Position numbers and translations under genes: made by a program. The notes under the pieces were generated by a model that searched no databases, was not told the DNA's origin, and was given only the letters and a program-made list of their open reading frames with translations. From contig JAOAAG010000094.1 in assembly GCA_026418995.1 (NCBI GenBank), forward strand, positions 1 through 35,765: a stretch of DNA of 35,765 nucleotides, written 5' to 3'. Below are positions 26,436 to 32,940 of the stretch, piece after piece. The DNA comes from Anaerolineae bacterium. Its GTDB lineage: Bacteria; Chloroflexota; Anaerolineae; B4-G1. Every line of letters starts with the position of its first letter. Positions within the stretch are counted from its first letter, which is position 1.

Positions 26436-27593
26436 ATGGAATTGCCCAGGGCTGCGGATGTGGTCATTGTTGGTGGAGGGGTGATGGGCACCAGCACCGC
26501 CTATCACCTGGCGCTCAAAGGTTGCAAGAACGTGCTGTTGCTGGAGCGGCAGCCTTTCTTCGGCATGGAGGCGACCGGCAAGTGCGCCGGGGGCATCCGT
26601 TATCAGTTCGGTACCGAGATTAACGTGCGCCTGTCACTGCTGAGCCTCCCGATGCTTGACCGCTTCGAGGAGGAATTGGGCCAGCCGATCAATGTGCGTC
26701 ATTGTGGTTATCTCTTCTTGCTGACCGATGAGCGGGATGTGGCCGTTTTCCGCCAGAACGTGGAGATGCAACGTCGTTTGGGTGTGCGCACAGAATGGCT
26801 GGACCCGGCGCAGGTCGCTGAGATGGTCCCGTTGCTGAATCTGGAGGATGTCCTTGCTGCCACTTTCAACCCCGATGATGGCCTGGCGGATCCGGCGGGC
26901 GTGGTGCAGGGGTACGTCGCCGGGGCACGCAGGCTGGGGGCCAGGCTATTGACCGACGTGGAAGTGACTGGCATACGTGTCGCGGGCGGGCGCGTGCAGG
27001 GCGTGGTAACTCTACACGGAGAAGTGGCCGCCCCGGTCGTCGTCAACGCGGCTGGCCCCTGGGCAGCCCAGGTGGGCCGTATGGCCGGCGTGGAGATTCC
27101 CATCTCTCCGGTGCGCCGTCAGATCGTGGTCACCGGCCCCATCGCGGAGCTGCCACCGGATTTCCCCTTCGTGATTGATTTTGCCCGGTCGTTGTACTTC
27201 CACCGGGAGGGGCCAGGTATCCTGACCGGCATGTCTAACCCTGACGAACCACCAGGCTTCGATCAGTCGGTTGACCGGGAGTGGGAGCTGGTGCATCTAG
27301 AGGCGGCGGTCAGGCGGCTGCCGGTGCTGGAGCGCGCCGGGCTGGCCAGCCGTTGGGCCGGCCTGTATGAGAACTCGCCGGACGCGCATCCTATCCTGGG
27401 GCGCGTACCCGAGGTGGAGGGGTTTTTCTGCATTGGCGGCTTTAGTGGTCACGGTTTCCAGCACGGCCCGGCCTGTGGTCTGCTGCTCGCCGAGGAGATA
27501 CTCGACGGGAAGGCCCATACCCTGGACATCAGCGGGCTCGACCTGGCCCGTTTCCGCGAAGGAAGGGAGATTTTCGAGTACAACGTGGTGTGA
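26436..27593 (+). CDS. DAO-family FAD-dependent oxidoreductase
   Basis: 385 residues. Dinucleotide-binding DVVIVGGGVMGTSTAYHLA at residues 8-26, then ATGKCAGGIRYQFGTE, VVNAAGPWAAQVG, PVRRQIVVTGP and the C-terminal FAD contact region PILGRVPEVEGFFCIGGFSGHGFQHGPACG. The family oxidises N-methyl or secondary amino acids (sarcosine, glycine, proline, D-amino acids). The subgroup looks like sarcosine-oxidase beta or proline-dehydrogenase-like proteins. It lies between a transporter and proC, consistent with generation of an imine that the reductases process. GGAGA about 8-9 nt before the ATG serves as ribosome site. Confidence 0.88.
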   Translation: MELPRAADVVIVGGGVMGTSTAYHLALKGCKNVLLLERQPFFGMEATGKCAGGIRYQFGTEINVRLSLLSLPMLDRFEEELGQPINVRHCGYLFLLTDERDVAVFRQNVEMQRRLGVRTEWLDPAQVAEMVPLLNLEDVLAATFNPDDGLADPAGVVQGYVAGARRLGARLLTDVEVTGIRVAGGRVQGVVTLHGEVAAPVVVNAAGPWAAQVGRMAGVEIPISPVRRQIVVTGPIAELPPDFPFVIDFARSLYFHREGPGILTGMSNPDEPPGFDQSVDREWELVHLEAAVRRLPVLERAGLASRWAGLYENSPDAHPILGRVPEVEGFFCIGGFSGHGFQHGPACGLLLAEEILDGKAHTLDISGLDLARFREGREIFEYNVV

Positions 27594-27637
27594 GACGGGG
27601 CGACGAACCCCATATCCTGCACTCTTCAGGAGGATTG

Positions 27638-28513
27638 ATGCCATCTGGAAAACTCAATGGGATGAAAATCGCTTTCATCGGCAGTGGTGTGATGGCCGAG
27701 GCTATCATCCGCGCGCTCCTGCGCGCGGGTGAGGTCGTACCGGAGCAGATCATTGCCAGCGACCCGCTGGTTAAACGGTGCGAGGAACTGAGAGAACGGC
27801 ATGGTGTGCAGACGACTACCGACAACGTGGCTGCTGTTCAGGACGCCGATATCGTCGTTTTGTCGGTAAAGCCACAGGTCATCCCCAAGGTGCTGCCAGA
27901 GCTGCGAGGACATATCCGATCCACGGCACTGGTCTTTTCCATCGTCGCCGGCGTGCCCATCGCGGTCATTGCCAATGGACTGGACCACGCAGCCGTAGTG
28001 CGCACGATGCCCAATACGCCAGCCCAGATCGGCGAGGGGATGACGGTATGGATGGCCGCCCCTGCCGTCAGCGACGAGCAGAAGGAGCAGGCACAGGCCA
28101 TCCTGCAGACAATGGGACTGGAGCTGTACGTCACGGATGAGGACGCGCTGAATATGGCCACGGCCGTCAGCGGCACCGGCCCCACCTACGTCTTCCTGCT
28201 GATGGAAGCGCTGGTGGATGCGGCGGTACACCTGGGCTTCTCCCGTGACCAGGCGCAGTTACTCGTTATCCAGACTGTGCTGGGTTCCGCCAAATTTGCG
28301 CAACAATCGAGCCTGCACCTGGCTCAGTTGCGCAACATGGTCACTTCGCCCGGTGGTACCAGCGCCGAGGCCATCTACCAGTTGGAAAAGGGGGGGATGC
28401 GCACGATTCTGTCCAAAGCGATCTGGGCCGCCTACAAGAAGGCACGCTTGCTGGGGGAGCGCGCCCAGCAGCCACTGGAGGGACCGCTGAAGATCAACGG
28501 TGAGGAAAGCTAA
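27638..28513 (+). CDS. proC: pyrroline-5-carboxylate reductase
   Basis: 291 residues. Reduces 1-pyrroline-5-carboxylate to proline with NAD(P)H. N-terminal Rossmann MKIAFIGSGVMAEAIIRALL, VLSVKPQV, RTMPNTPAQIGEG, and the C-terminal signature block AVSGTGPTYVFLLMEALVDAA then NMVTSPGGTSAEAIYQLEKGG. Start: ATG 27638 has AGGAGG 4 nt upstream; the open frame extends back to 27590 without a ribosome site. Eight extra residues precede MKIAFIG. Part of the same run as the DAO oxidase and the ornithine-cyclodeaminase-like protein. Confidence 0.95.
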   Translation: MPSGKLNGMKIAFIGSGVMAEAIIRALLRAGEVVPEQIIASDPLVKRCEELRERHGVQTTTDNVAAVQDADIVVLSVKPQVIPKVLPELRGHIRSTALVFSIVAGVPIAVIANGLDHAAVVRTMPNTPAQIGEGMTVWMAAPAVSDEQKEQAQAILQTMGLELYVTDEDALNMATAVSGTGPTYVFLLMEALVDAAVHLGFSRDQAQLLVIQTVLGSAKFAQQSSLHLAQLRNMVTSPGGTSAEAIYQLEKGGMRTILSKAIWAAYKKARLLGERAQQPLEGPLKINGEES

Positions 28514-28517
28514 CGTA

Positions 28518-29690
28518 ATGAAGCGTTCACTCAAGACTACAATGCTGTTTCCTAAACTGTTCTACTTCTTCTTCTTTGCGGCCATGTCTTGCCTGTTCCC
28601 CTTTCTGGCGCTCTACTACAGGCAGATTGGATTAACAGGCCGGCAGATCGGGTTGCTGGGAGGCATTTCGCCGCTGGTCTCACTCGTGGCGGCGCCGTTG
28701 TGGGGTGCATTAGCCGATGCCACCCGGCAGCACAAGAAACTGATGCTGCTGGCATTGGTGCTCTCCGTGGTAGCGGTGGGAGGGCTATCTATAGCCCCCG
28801 ATTTCCCCTGGCTGATGGTCGCTGTCATCGCCTTCGCGTTCTTCGGAGCGCCGACGATGCCCATTGTAGACAACACCGTGGTCGAGTTGCTGGGCGAGCA
28901 CAGGAGCGAGTACGGAAAGCAACGCCTGTGGGGAGCCGTAGGATGGGGATTGACCTCTCCTATCGCAGGGGAGGTGATCGAACGGAATGGTCTGCACTGG
29001 GCGTTTTATGGGTACTTCGCACTTATGGGGTGCGCGATCCTCGTGTCTTTGTTCCTGCCGGTGGTCCAGTCCAGTATCCGCTCCAGTTTCTCAAGTGACC
29101 TGCGCCGGCTGTTGACCCACAGGCGCTGGTTGCTTTTTCTGCTCACCGTCTTTATCGGCAGCCTGGGGTTGGTCTTCGTCATCAATTTCCTGTTCCTCTA
29201 CCTGAGCGAGCTGGGGGCCACCAAGACGTTGATGGGGGTTTCCATGACTGTGGCGACGATGGGCGAAGTGCCGCTGTGGTTCTACGCCGACCGGTTGCTC
29301 CAGCGCTGGGGAAACAGGGGGGCGCTGGCGGTCTCGATGCTGGCCTGCTTTATCCAGGGGATCGCTTACTCCCTGCTCCGGGCTCCATGGCTGGCCATCC
29401 CTATCCAGTTGCTGCAGGGCCCGGCCTTTTCGACAATGTGGGCGGCCGGTGTTTCCTATGCCGCTGAGGTCGCTCCTCCCGGGTTGAGGACCACGGCACA
29501 GGGAATGTTCACGGGCGTGGTGATGGGGCTGCGTGCCGGGTTGGGCGCGTTTGTCGGTGGTGTGTTGTATGATGCGGTGGGCGCGGCTATGATGTTTCGG
29601 CTGGGCGGGGCGCTGGCGCTGGTGGGATTGCTCATACTGGCTTTAACAGACCGCACACCTTCGGAGAGGCAGGCTGAGAGCCGTCCGTAA
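28518..29690 (+). CDS. MFS transporter (MFS_1-like, LacY/NupG-type)
   Basis: 390 residues with about twelve hydrophobic helices. KLFYFFFFAAMSCLFPFLALYY at the start and GLTGRQIGLLGGISPLVSLVAAPLWGALAD with KKLMLLALVLS are typical of the MFS_1-like family that includes nucleoside and sugar symporters. The second half repeats the pattern (LGATKTLMGVSMTVATMGEVPLWF). Substrate unknown. ATG at 28518 lies 4 nt after the proC stop; GAGGA further upstream is the probable ribosome site, and a GTG at 28500 overlapping proC is less likely. Confidence 0.88.
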   Translation: MKRSLKTTMLFPKLFYFFFFAAMSCLFPFLALYYRQIGLTGRQIGLLGGISPLVSLVAAPLWGALADATRQHKKLMLLALVLSVVAVGGLSIAPDFPWLMVAVIAFAFFGAPTMPIVDNTVVELLGEHRSEYGKQRLWGAVGWGLTSPIAGEVIERNGLHWAFYGYFALMGCAILVSLFLPVVQSSIRSSFSSDLRRLLTHRRWLLFLLTVFIGSLGLVFVINFLFLYLSELGATKTLMGVSMTVATMGEVPLWFYADRLLQRWGNRGALAVSMLACFIQGIAYSLLRAPWLAIPIQLLQGPAFSTMWAAGVSYAAEVAPPGLRTTAQGMFTGVVMGLRAGLGAFVGGVLYDAVGAAMMFRLGGALALVGLLILALTDRTPSERQAESRP

Positions 29691-29702
29691 TCTCTGGTCA
29701 GG

Positions 29703-30218
29703 ATGCCTATGATCAGACAGCGAGACTATACCACTGCCAGGACCGCTGGATGGGTTATTGCCGTGGTGGATGGCATGGGCGGCGGCATCGGAGCGCAGAT
29801 TGTCACTCAACTGCGCCGGGAACTGCCCCTCGATATCGAGATTCTGGCCCTGGGGACCAACGCCGTCGCCACACAAAAGATGATGGAGGCGCGCGCCAGC
29901 CGGGGCGCCAGCGGCGAGAATGCCATCCGTGTGTCCATTGGTGAAGCCGACTTCATCCTGGGCCCCATCGGTATCGTCGTGCCCAACTCGATGATGGGGG
30001 AGATCACCCCGGCTATCGCTGAGGCAGTTGCAGGTGCCCGGGGGCGTAAGCTGCTGCTGCCGATCAACCAGCCGCATTTCGAGATCGTCGGTATCGAGTG
30101 GAAAGCGTTGACCAAGCAGATAGACGCCGCTATCGAGATCATTCGCCAGGCCCTGGAGGTTGACACATCTGGGAGCCGTGATATAATCAACCCCGCCGAC
30201 ATGAAGTCGGCCCCGTAG
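29703..30218 (+). CDS. DUF3842 family protein
   Basis: 171 residues. The family core starts at VIAVVDGMGGGIGAQIV (from residue 18), a glycine-rich Rossmann-like loop, then EILALGTNAVAT, ARASRGASGENAI, DFILGPIGIVVPNSMMGEITPAIAEAVA and KLLLPINQPHFEIVGIE. Function is unknown; the fold hints at nucleotide binding (inference). About 15 residues precede the usual N-terminus, with ATGs at 29703 and 29709. The family core ends near IIRQALEV; the last ~20 residues are encoded by DNA carrying a consensus promoter (30160-30187) and the first of several palindromes, so the tail is probably not conserved. It precedes cooT on the same strand. Confidence 0.78.
   Translation: MPMIRQRDYTTARTAGWVIAVVDGMGGGIGAQIVTQLRRELPLDIEILALGTNAVATQKMMEARASRGASGENAIRVSIGEADFILGPIGIVVPNSMMGEITPAIAEAVAGARGRKLLLPINQPHFEIVGIEWKALTKQIDAAIEIIRQALEVDTSGSRDIINPADMKSAP
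30160..30187 (+). promoter_or_regulatory. consensus sigma70-type promoter of cooT, inside the DUF3842 gene end
   Basis: TTGACA (30160-30165) and TATAAT (30182-30187), both exact consensus, with a 16-nt spacer. Transcription should start near 30194, giving a leader of about 95 nt before the cooT ATG. Confidence 0.7.
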
Positions 30219-30264
30219 CGCGTCTGGAGACCGCCACCTCTGGCTTGAAAGCCGGAGCGTGGCG
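30195..30264 (+). promoter_or_regulatory. structured leader of cooT: three hairpins with TGAA/TGGA loops
   Basis: Hairpin 1: GCCGAC (30195-30200) and GTCGGC (30206-30211), loop ATGAA. Hairpin 2: GTC/GAC (30222-30231), loop TGGA. Hairpin 3: 30232-30264, CGCCAC paired with GTGGCG and extended by nine more pairs past one bulged C to a TGAA-type loop. TTTGCTTTTA follows hairpin 3, so it can also act as a terminator for transcripts from upstream or as an attenuator in the cooT leader. No known riboswitch class was recognised. Confidence 0.5.
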
Positions 30265-30274
30265 TTTGCTTTTA
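30265..30274 (+). terminator. T-rich run after leader hairpin 3
   Basis: TTTGCTTTTA directly follows the 15-bp stem at 30232-30264. Stem plus T-rich tract resembles an intrinsic terminator placed 16 nt before the cooT start codon. The GC interruption weakens it. Confidence 0.4.
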
Positions 30275-30289
30275 TGTAGAGGAGCCGGG

Positions 30290-30487
30290 ATGTGCGAGGC
30301 AAGGGCCTACATCATTAAGAACGGCGACGAACAGCAGATCATGCAAGACGTGGTGCTGGCACAGTCTGAAGGCGAGACCTGCCTGCTGGTCAACCTGCTG
30401 GGTGAACAGAAGCTGGTGCGAGGTCATATTGCGAAAATTGACTTTATCCGTCACGCTATCTACCTGACTCAGACGGATACTGTCTAA
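30290..30487 (+). CDS. cooT: CooT-family nickel-binding protein
   Basis: A 65-residue protein with the family pattern MCEARAYI at the N-terminus (the Cys at position 2 is the conserved metal ligand), then LLVNLLGEQKLVRGHIAKIDF and a final IYL strand. CooT proteins bind nickel as homodimers and were first described with carbon monoxide dehydrogenase maturation, but most homologues occur without the coo operon and their role is open. AGAGGAG 5 nt before the ATG sets the start. It has its own promoter and structured leader, and is followed by a hairpin with a six-T tract, so it may be a single-gene transcript. Confidence 0.85.
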   Translation: MCEARAYIIKNGDEQQIMQDVVLAQSEGETCLLVNLLGEQKLVRGHIAKIDFIRHAIYLTQTDTV

Positions 30488-30520
30488 GCATACTGCTGTC
30501 TAGCAGATACATAAACACGT

Positions 30521-30578
30521 AAGGGCCATGAAGGCCGTTACCGGATTGAATCCGGAACGACACTAATGGCCCTTTTTT
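30521..30578 (+). terminator. nested-stem terminator after cooT
   Basis: Outer stem AAGGGCCAT (30521-30529) with ATGGCCCTT (30566-30574), a symmetrical 6x6 internal loop (30530-30535 and 30560-30565), then an inner stem CGTT/AACG with one bulged A and CCGGATT-G-AATCCGG (30541-30555). Six Ts at 30573-30578. A strong intrinsic terminator, larger than needed. The left outer arm can alternatively form GGCC-ATGAA-GGCC (30524-30536). Confidence 0.8.
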
Positions 30579-30614
30579 GTTGTCGGGCGCAGTCACTGAG
30601 CGGAGGGAAGGGAT

Positions 30615-30893
30615 ATGGGCACGGCAAGCGATGCAGGTTTGATCATAGAGCGTATCCGCCCGGAGCCAGGAGGGCGTATGGTGCTGGTAGATCTCGTCAC
30701 CCTCTGTGCGCTGCTGGCTGGCTGGATCGAGCAGAACGAAGCATATGCTGACAGCTTTCAACAGTGGGCAGCGCGCATTGCAGAGATCGGGCGGGAGGAG
30801 AGCGCGCGCCATATCGAGGCAGCAGTGGCACACATCGCCGCCTGTAACCGTGCGCTTGGCGCCGCCCTGCGGTCTTTGGAGGAGAGAGGTTGA
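30615..30893 (+). CDS. small helical protein of unknown function
   Basis: 92 residues, not recognised. A short N-terminal strand region ([18 protein letters not shown]) is followed by long amphipathic helices, the second rich in Ala, Glu and Arg ([29 protein letters not shown]), suggesting a helical bundle or a dimerising coiled coil. No signal peptide or membrane segment. A strong ribosome site (GGAGGGAAGGG) precedes the ATG. Its stop overlaps the TTG start of the next gene (TTGA), so it is probably coupled to the SDR gene and not to cooT, from which it is separated by a strong terminator. Confidence 0.7.
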   Translation: MGTASDAGLIIERIRPEPGGRMVLVDLVTLCALLAGWIEQNEAYADSFQQWAARIAEIGREESARHIEAAVAHIAACNRALGAALRSLEERG

Positions 30894-31942
30894 GTCACCA
30901 GTCGCAAACTTACCTCGTCACCGGCGGCTCAGGCTTCCTAGGCATTAACCTGATCCGCTACCTGCTCGCGCGAGGGCAACACGTGGTCTCGCTGGATATT
31001 GCGCCGCTTGACTACCTGGATGTGGTGGGCCGAGTGCGGGCGCTCAGAGGCGATGTCCGCGACGCGCAGACGGTGCGCGCTGCGCTGGAGAGCGTGGATG
31101 TCGTCGTTCATGCGGCAGCAGCCCTGCCGCTCTACGATCCGGCCGACATTTTCTCCACCGAGGTAGAAGGCACGCGCACCGTTCTGGAAGAGGCGTTCCA
31201 TAAACAGGTGGATCGGGTGATCCACATCTCGTCCACCGCTGTCTACGGCATTCCCGACCACCATCCGTTGCTTGAAACCGACCCCCTGCGGGGCGTGGGG
31301 CCCTATGGGAAGGCCAAAGTGCTGGCCGAGCAGGTGTGTGAGGAATACCGGCGCAAGGGGATGTGTATCCCCATCCTGCGTCCCAAATCCTTCGTCGGAC
31401 CGGAGCGGCTAGGAGTGTTTGCGCTGCTGTACGAGTGGGCCAGAGATGGCAAAAACTTCCCCATCCTGGGAAAAGGCGACAACCGGTACCAACTGCTGGA
31501 TGTGGAAGACCTGTGCCAGGCGATCTGGCTCTGCGCCACACTGCCACGCGAGACGGTGAACGACACCTTCAACATAGGTGCTAAGGAATTCGGCACGCTG
31601 CGGTCGGATTTCCAGGCCGTGCTGGACTACGCAGGCCACGGCCGGCGAGTGATTTCTATCCCAGAGAGGCCGGCGATCCTGGTACTGCGGATGCTGGAGC
31701 GCCTGGGGCTATCGCCACTCTACGAGTGGATCTATGAGACCGTGGGCAAGGACTCCTATGTTTCCATCGCCAGGGCCGAGGAACGGCTGGGATTCAAACC
31801 CCGCTACTCCAATCGGGAAGCGCTGCTGCGTAACTATCGCTGGTACCTGGAACATGCCGACAGGATCAGGGGCACCAGCGGGATCACCCATCGCATGCCA
31901 TGGAAACAAGGACTGCTCCGGCTGGCAAAAGTGTTCTTTTAG
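30890..31942 (+). CDS. extended SDR: NAD-dependent epimerase/dehydratase
   Basis: 350 residues. NAD-binding TGGSGFLG (11-18), LRGDVRD and [14 protein letters not shown], Ser/Thr of HISSTAVYG and the catalytic YGKAK (about 139-143) define an active extended short-chain dehydrogenase. [15 protein letters not shown] and [13 protein letters not shown] follow the nucleotide-sugar epimerase pattern. Substrate unknown. TTG start at 30890 with GGAGGAGAGAGG upstream; the start overlaps the stop of the 92-residue gene. The FmdE gene begins 7 nt after the stop, so these form an operon although the biochemical link is not obvious. Confidence 0.87.
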   Translation: MSHQSQTYLVTGGSGFLGINLIRYLLARGQHVVSLDIAPLDYLDVVGRVRALRGDVRDAQTVRAALESVDVVVHAAAALPLYDPADIFSTEVEGTRTVLEEAFHKQVDRVIHISSTAVYGIPDHHPLLETDPLRGVGPYGKAKVLAEQVCEEYRRKGMCIPILRPKSFVGPERLGVFALLYEWARDGKNFPILGKGDNRYQLLDVEDLCQAIWLCATLPRETVNDTFNIGAKEFGTLRSDFQAVLDYAGHGRRVISIPERPAILVLRMLERLGLSPLYEWIYETVGKDSYVSIARAEERLGFKPRYSNREALLRNYRWYLEHADRIRGTSGITHRMPWKQGLLRLAKVFF

Positions 31943-31949
31943 GGTCAGG

Positions 31950-32882
31950 ATGCTGACGAGAGAAGCTATCTTCCGACAGATCCACGCCGATCGCGTCGAG
32001 CCGATCCAGCAACTGGTGGCCGTGGATTACGACAACACCCTCCAGGCGCCCATTTCCTTCCATTATGGTGGTCGTGATTATGAGGTGACGGAGGTTATCG
32101 GGCGTTTTCGTGCTTCCACGCACGATCCGTCGGTACTCTATCTGGTGCGGGCCCATCAGGAGGTCTACGCGCTGTATCGGGACCTGACGCGGCCGGCAAG
32201 CCCATTCATCTGGCATGGCCAATGGGTGCTCCATTTCCGGGTGGATGTGGATCAAGAGCAGGGAGATGATATGCTGGTGGATATGAAATTGAAACGCGTG
32301 GCCGACTTCCACGGCCATCTCTGCCCGGACCTGGTCATCGGCTATCGGGCTGCTCAGGCAGCACTGCCCCGTCTGACCTTGGAGCGGATGTACTGGCAGA
32401 ACCTGCGCGTCATCGTCGAGAACACGACGTCGGCTGTAGACGCCGTGCAAATATTGACCGGCTGTACCCTGGGGAATCGCAAACTCTGGCTCCGTGATTG
32501 GGGCAAACACGTCTACACTTTCGTGTACGGCCAGGACGAAGGGCTCCGCCTCTCGCTCCAGGAGCGCGCTATGCCGGAGAATACACATCTGCTGATGTTG
32601 GAGGAGAAGATTCAAAAAGAGCAGGCCTCAATGCGCGAAACCGCTCAGTACCAGGTGCTGCTGGACGAATATATAGCGGCCCTGCTCACCACTCCAGACG
32701 AGGTGCTGTTTGCCTTTCAACGGGTTGCTGTCACATGGCCGATCGAGCCGTGCACTTCGGCACGCGCTCTGTGTGCTTGCTGTGGAGAGCCGGTGCTGAA
32801 AACTCACCTGGTGCAGCAAGAGGGTAAGTATGTGTGCCGTGCTTGTAGCGAGAAGCCTTACGTTTCAGCATGCGAAGCTTAA
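31950..32882 (+). CDS. FmdE-family protein with an N-terminal beta domain and C-terminal zinc ribbon
   Basis: 310 residues in three parts. Residues 1-~105 are a beta-rich region (APISFHYGGRDYEVTEVIGRF, VYALYRDL, WHGQWVLHFRVDVD) resembling DUF6504. Residues ~108-235 are the FmdE domain: DFHGHLCPDLVIGYRAA with His121, His123 and Cys125, VENTTSAVDAVQILTGCTLGN with Cys172, and DWGKHVYTF. Residues ~273-299 form a zinc ribbon (CACCGEP, VCRACSE). FmdE was named from a protein co-purifying with molybdenum formylmethanofuran dehydrogenase; homologues are found in non-methanogens without a defined role. Start ATG at 31950; an internal ATG with GGGAG upstream at about 32271 would give the FmdE part alone. 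The nickel/peptide-type transporter genes follow. Confidence 0.82.
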   Translation: MLTREAIFRQIHADRVEPIQQLVAVDYDNTLQAPISFHYGGRDYEVTEVIGRFRASTHDPSVLYLVRAHQEVYALYRDLTRPASPFIWHGQWVLHFRVDVDQEQGDDMLVDMKLKRVADFHGHLCPDLVIGYRAAQAALPRLTLERMYWQNLRVIVENTTSAVDAVQILTGCTLGNRKLWLRDWGKHVYTFVYGQDEGLRLSLQERAMPENTHLLMLEEKIQKEQASMRETAQYQVLLDEYIAALLTTPDEVLFAFQRVAVTWPIEPCTSARALCACCGEPVLKTHLVQQEGKYVCRACSEKPYVSACEA

Positions 32883-32940
32883 TCGGGCTCAACGCTTGAT
32901 TTCACTGGCCTGAGTACAAATTTCTTAGGGAGGGAGCACT

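Noticed and set aside
30195-30290. Known NiCo or cobalamin riboswitch upstream of cooT
   Set aside because: The hairpin order and sequences do not match the conserved cores that I know for these classes. Left as an unclassified structured leader.
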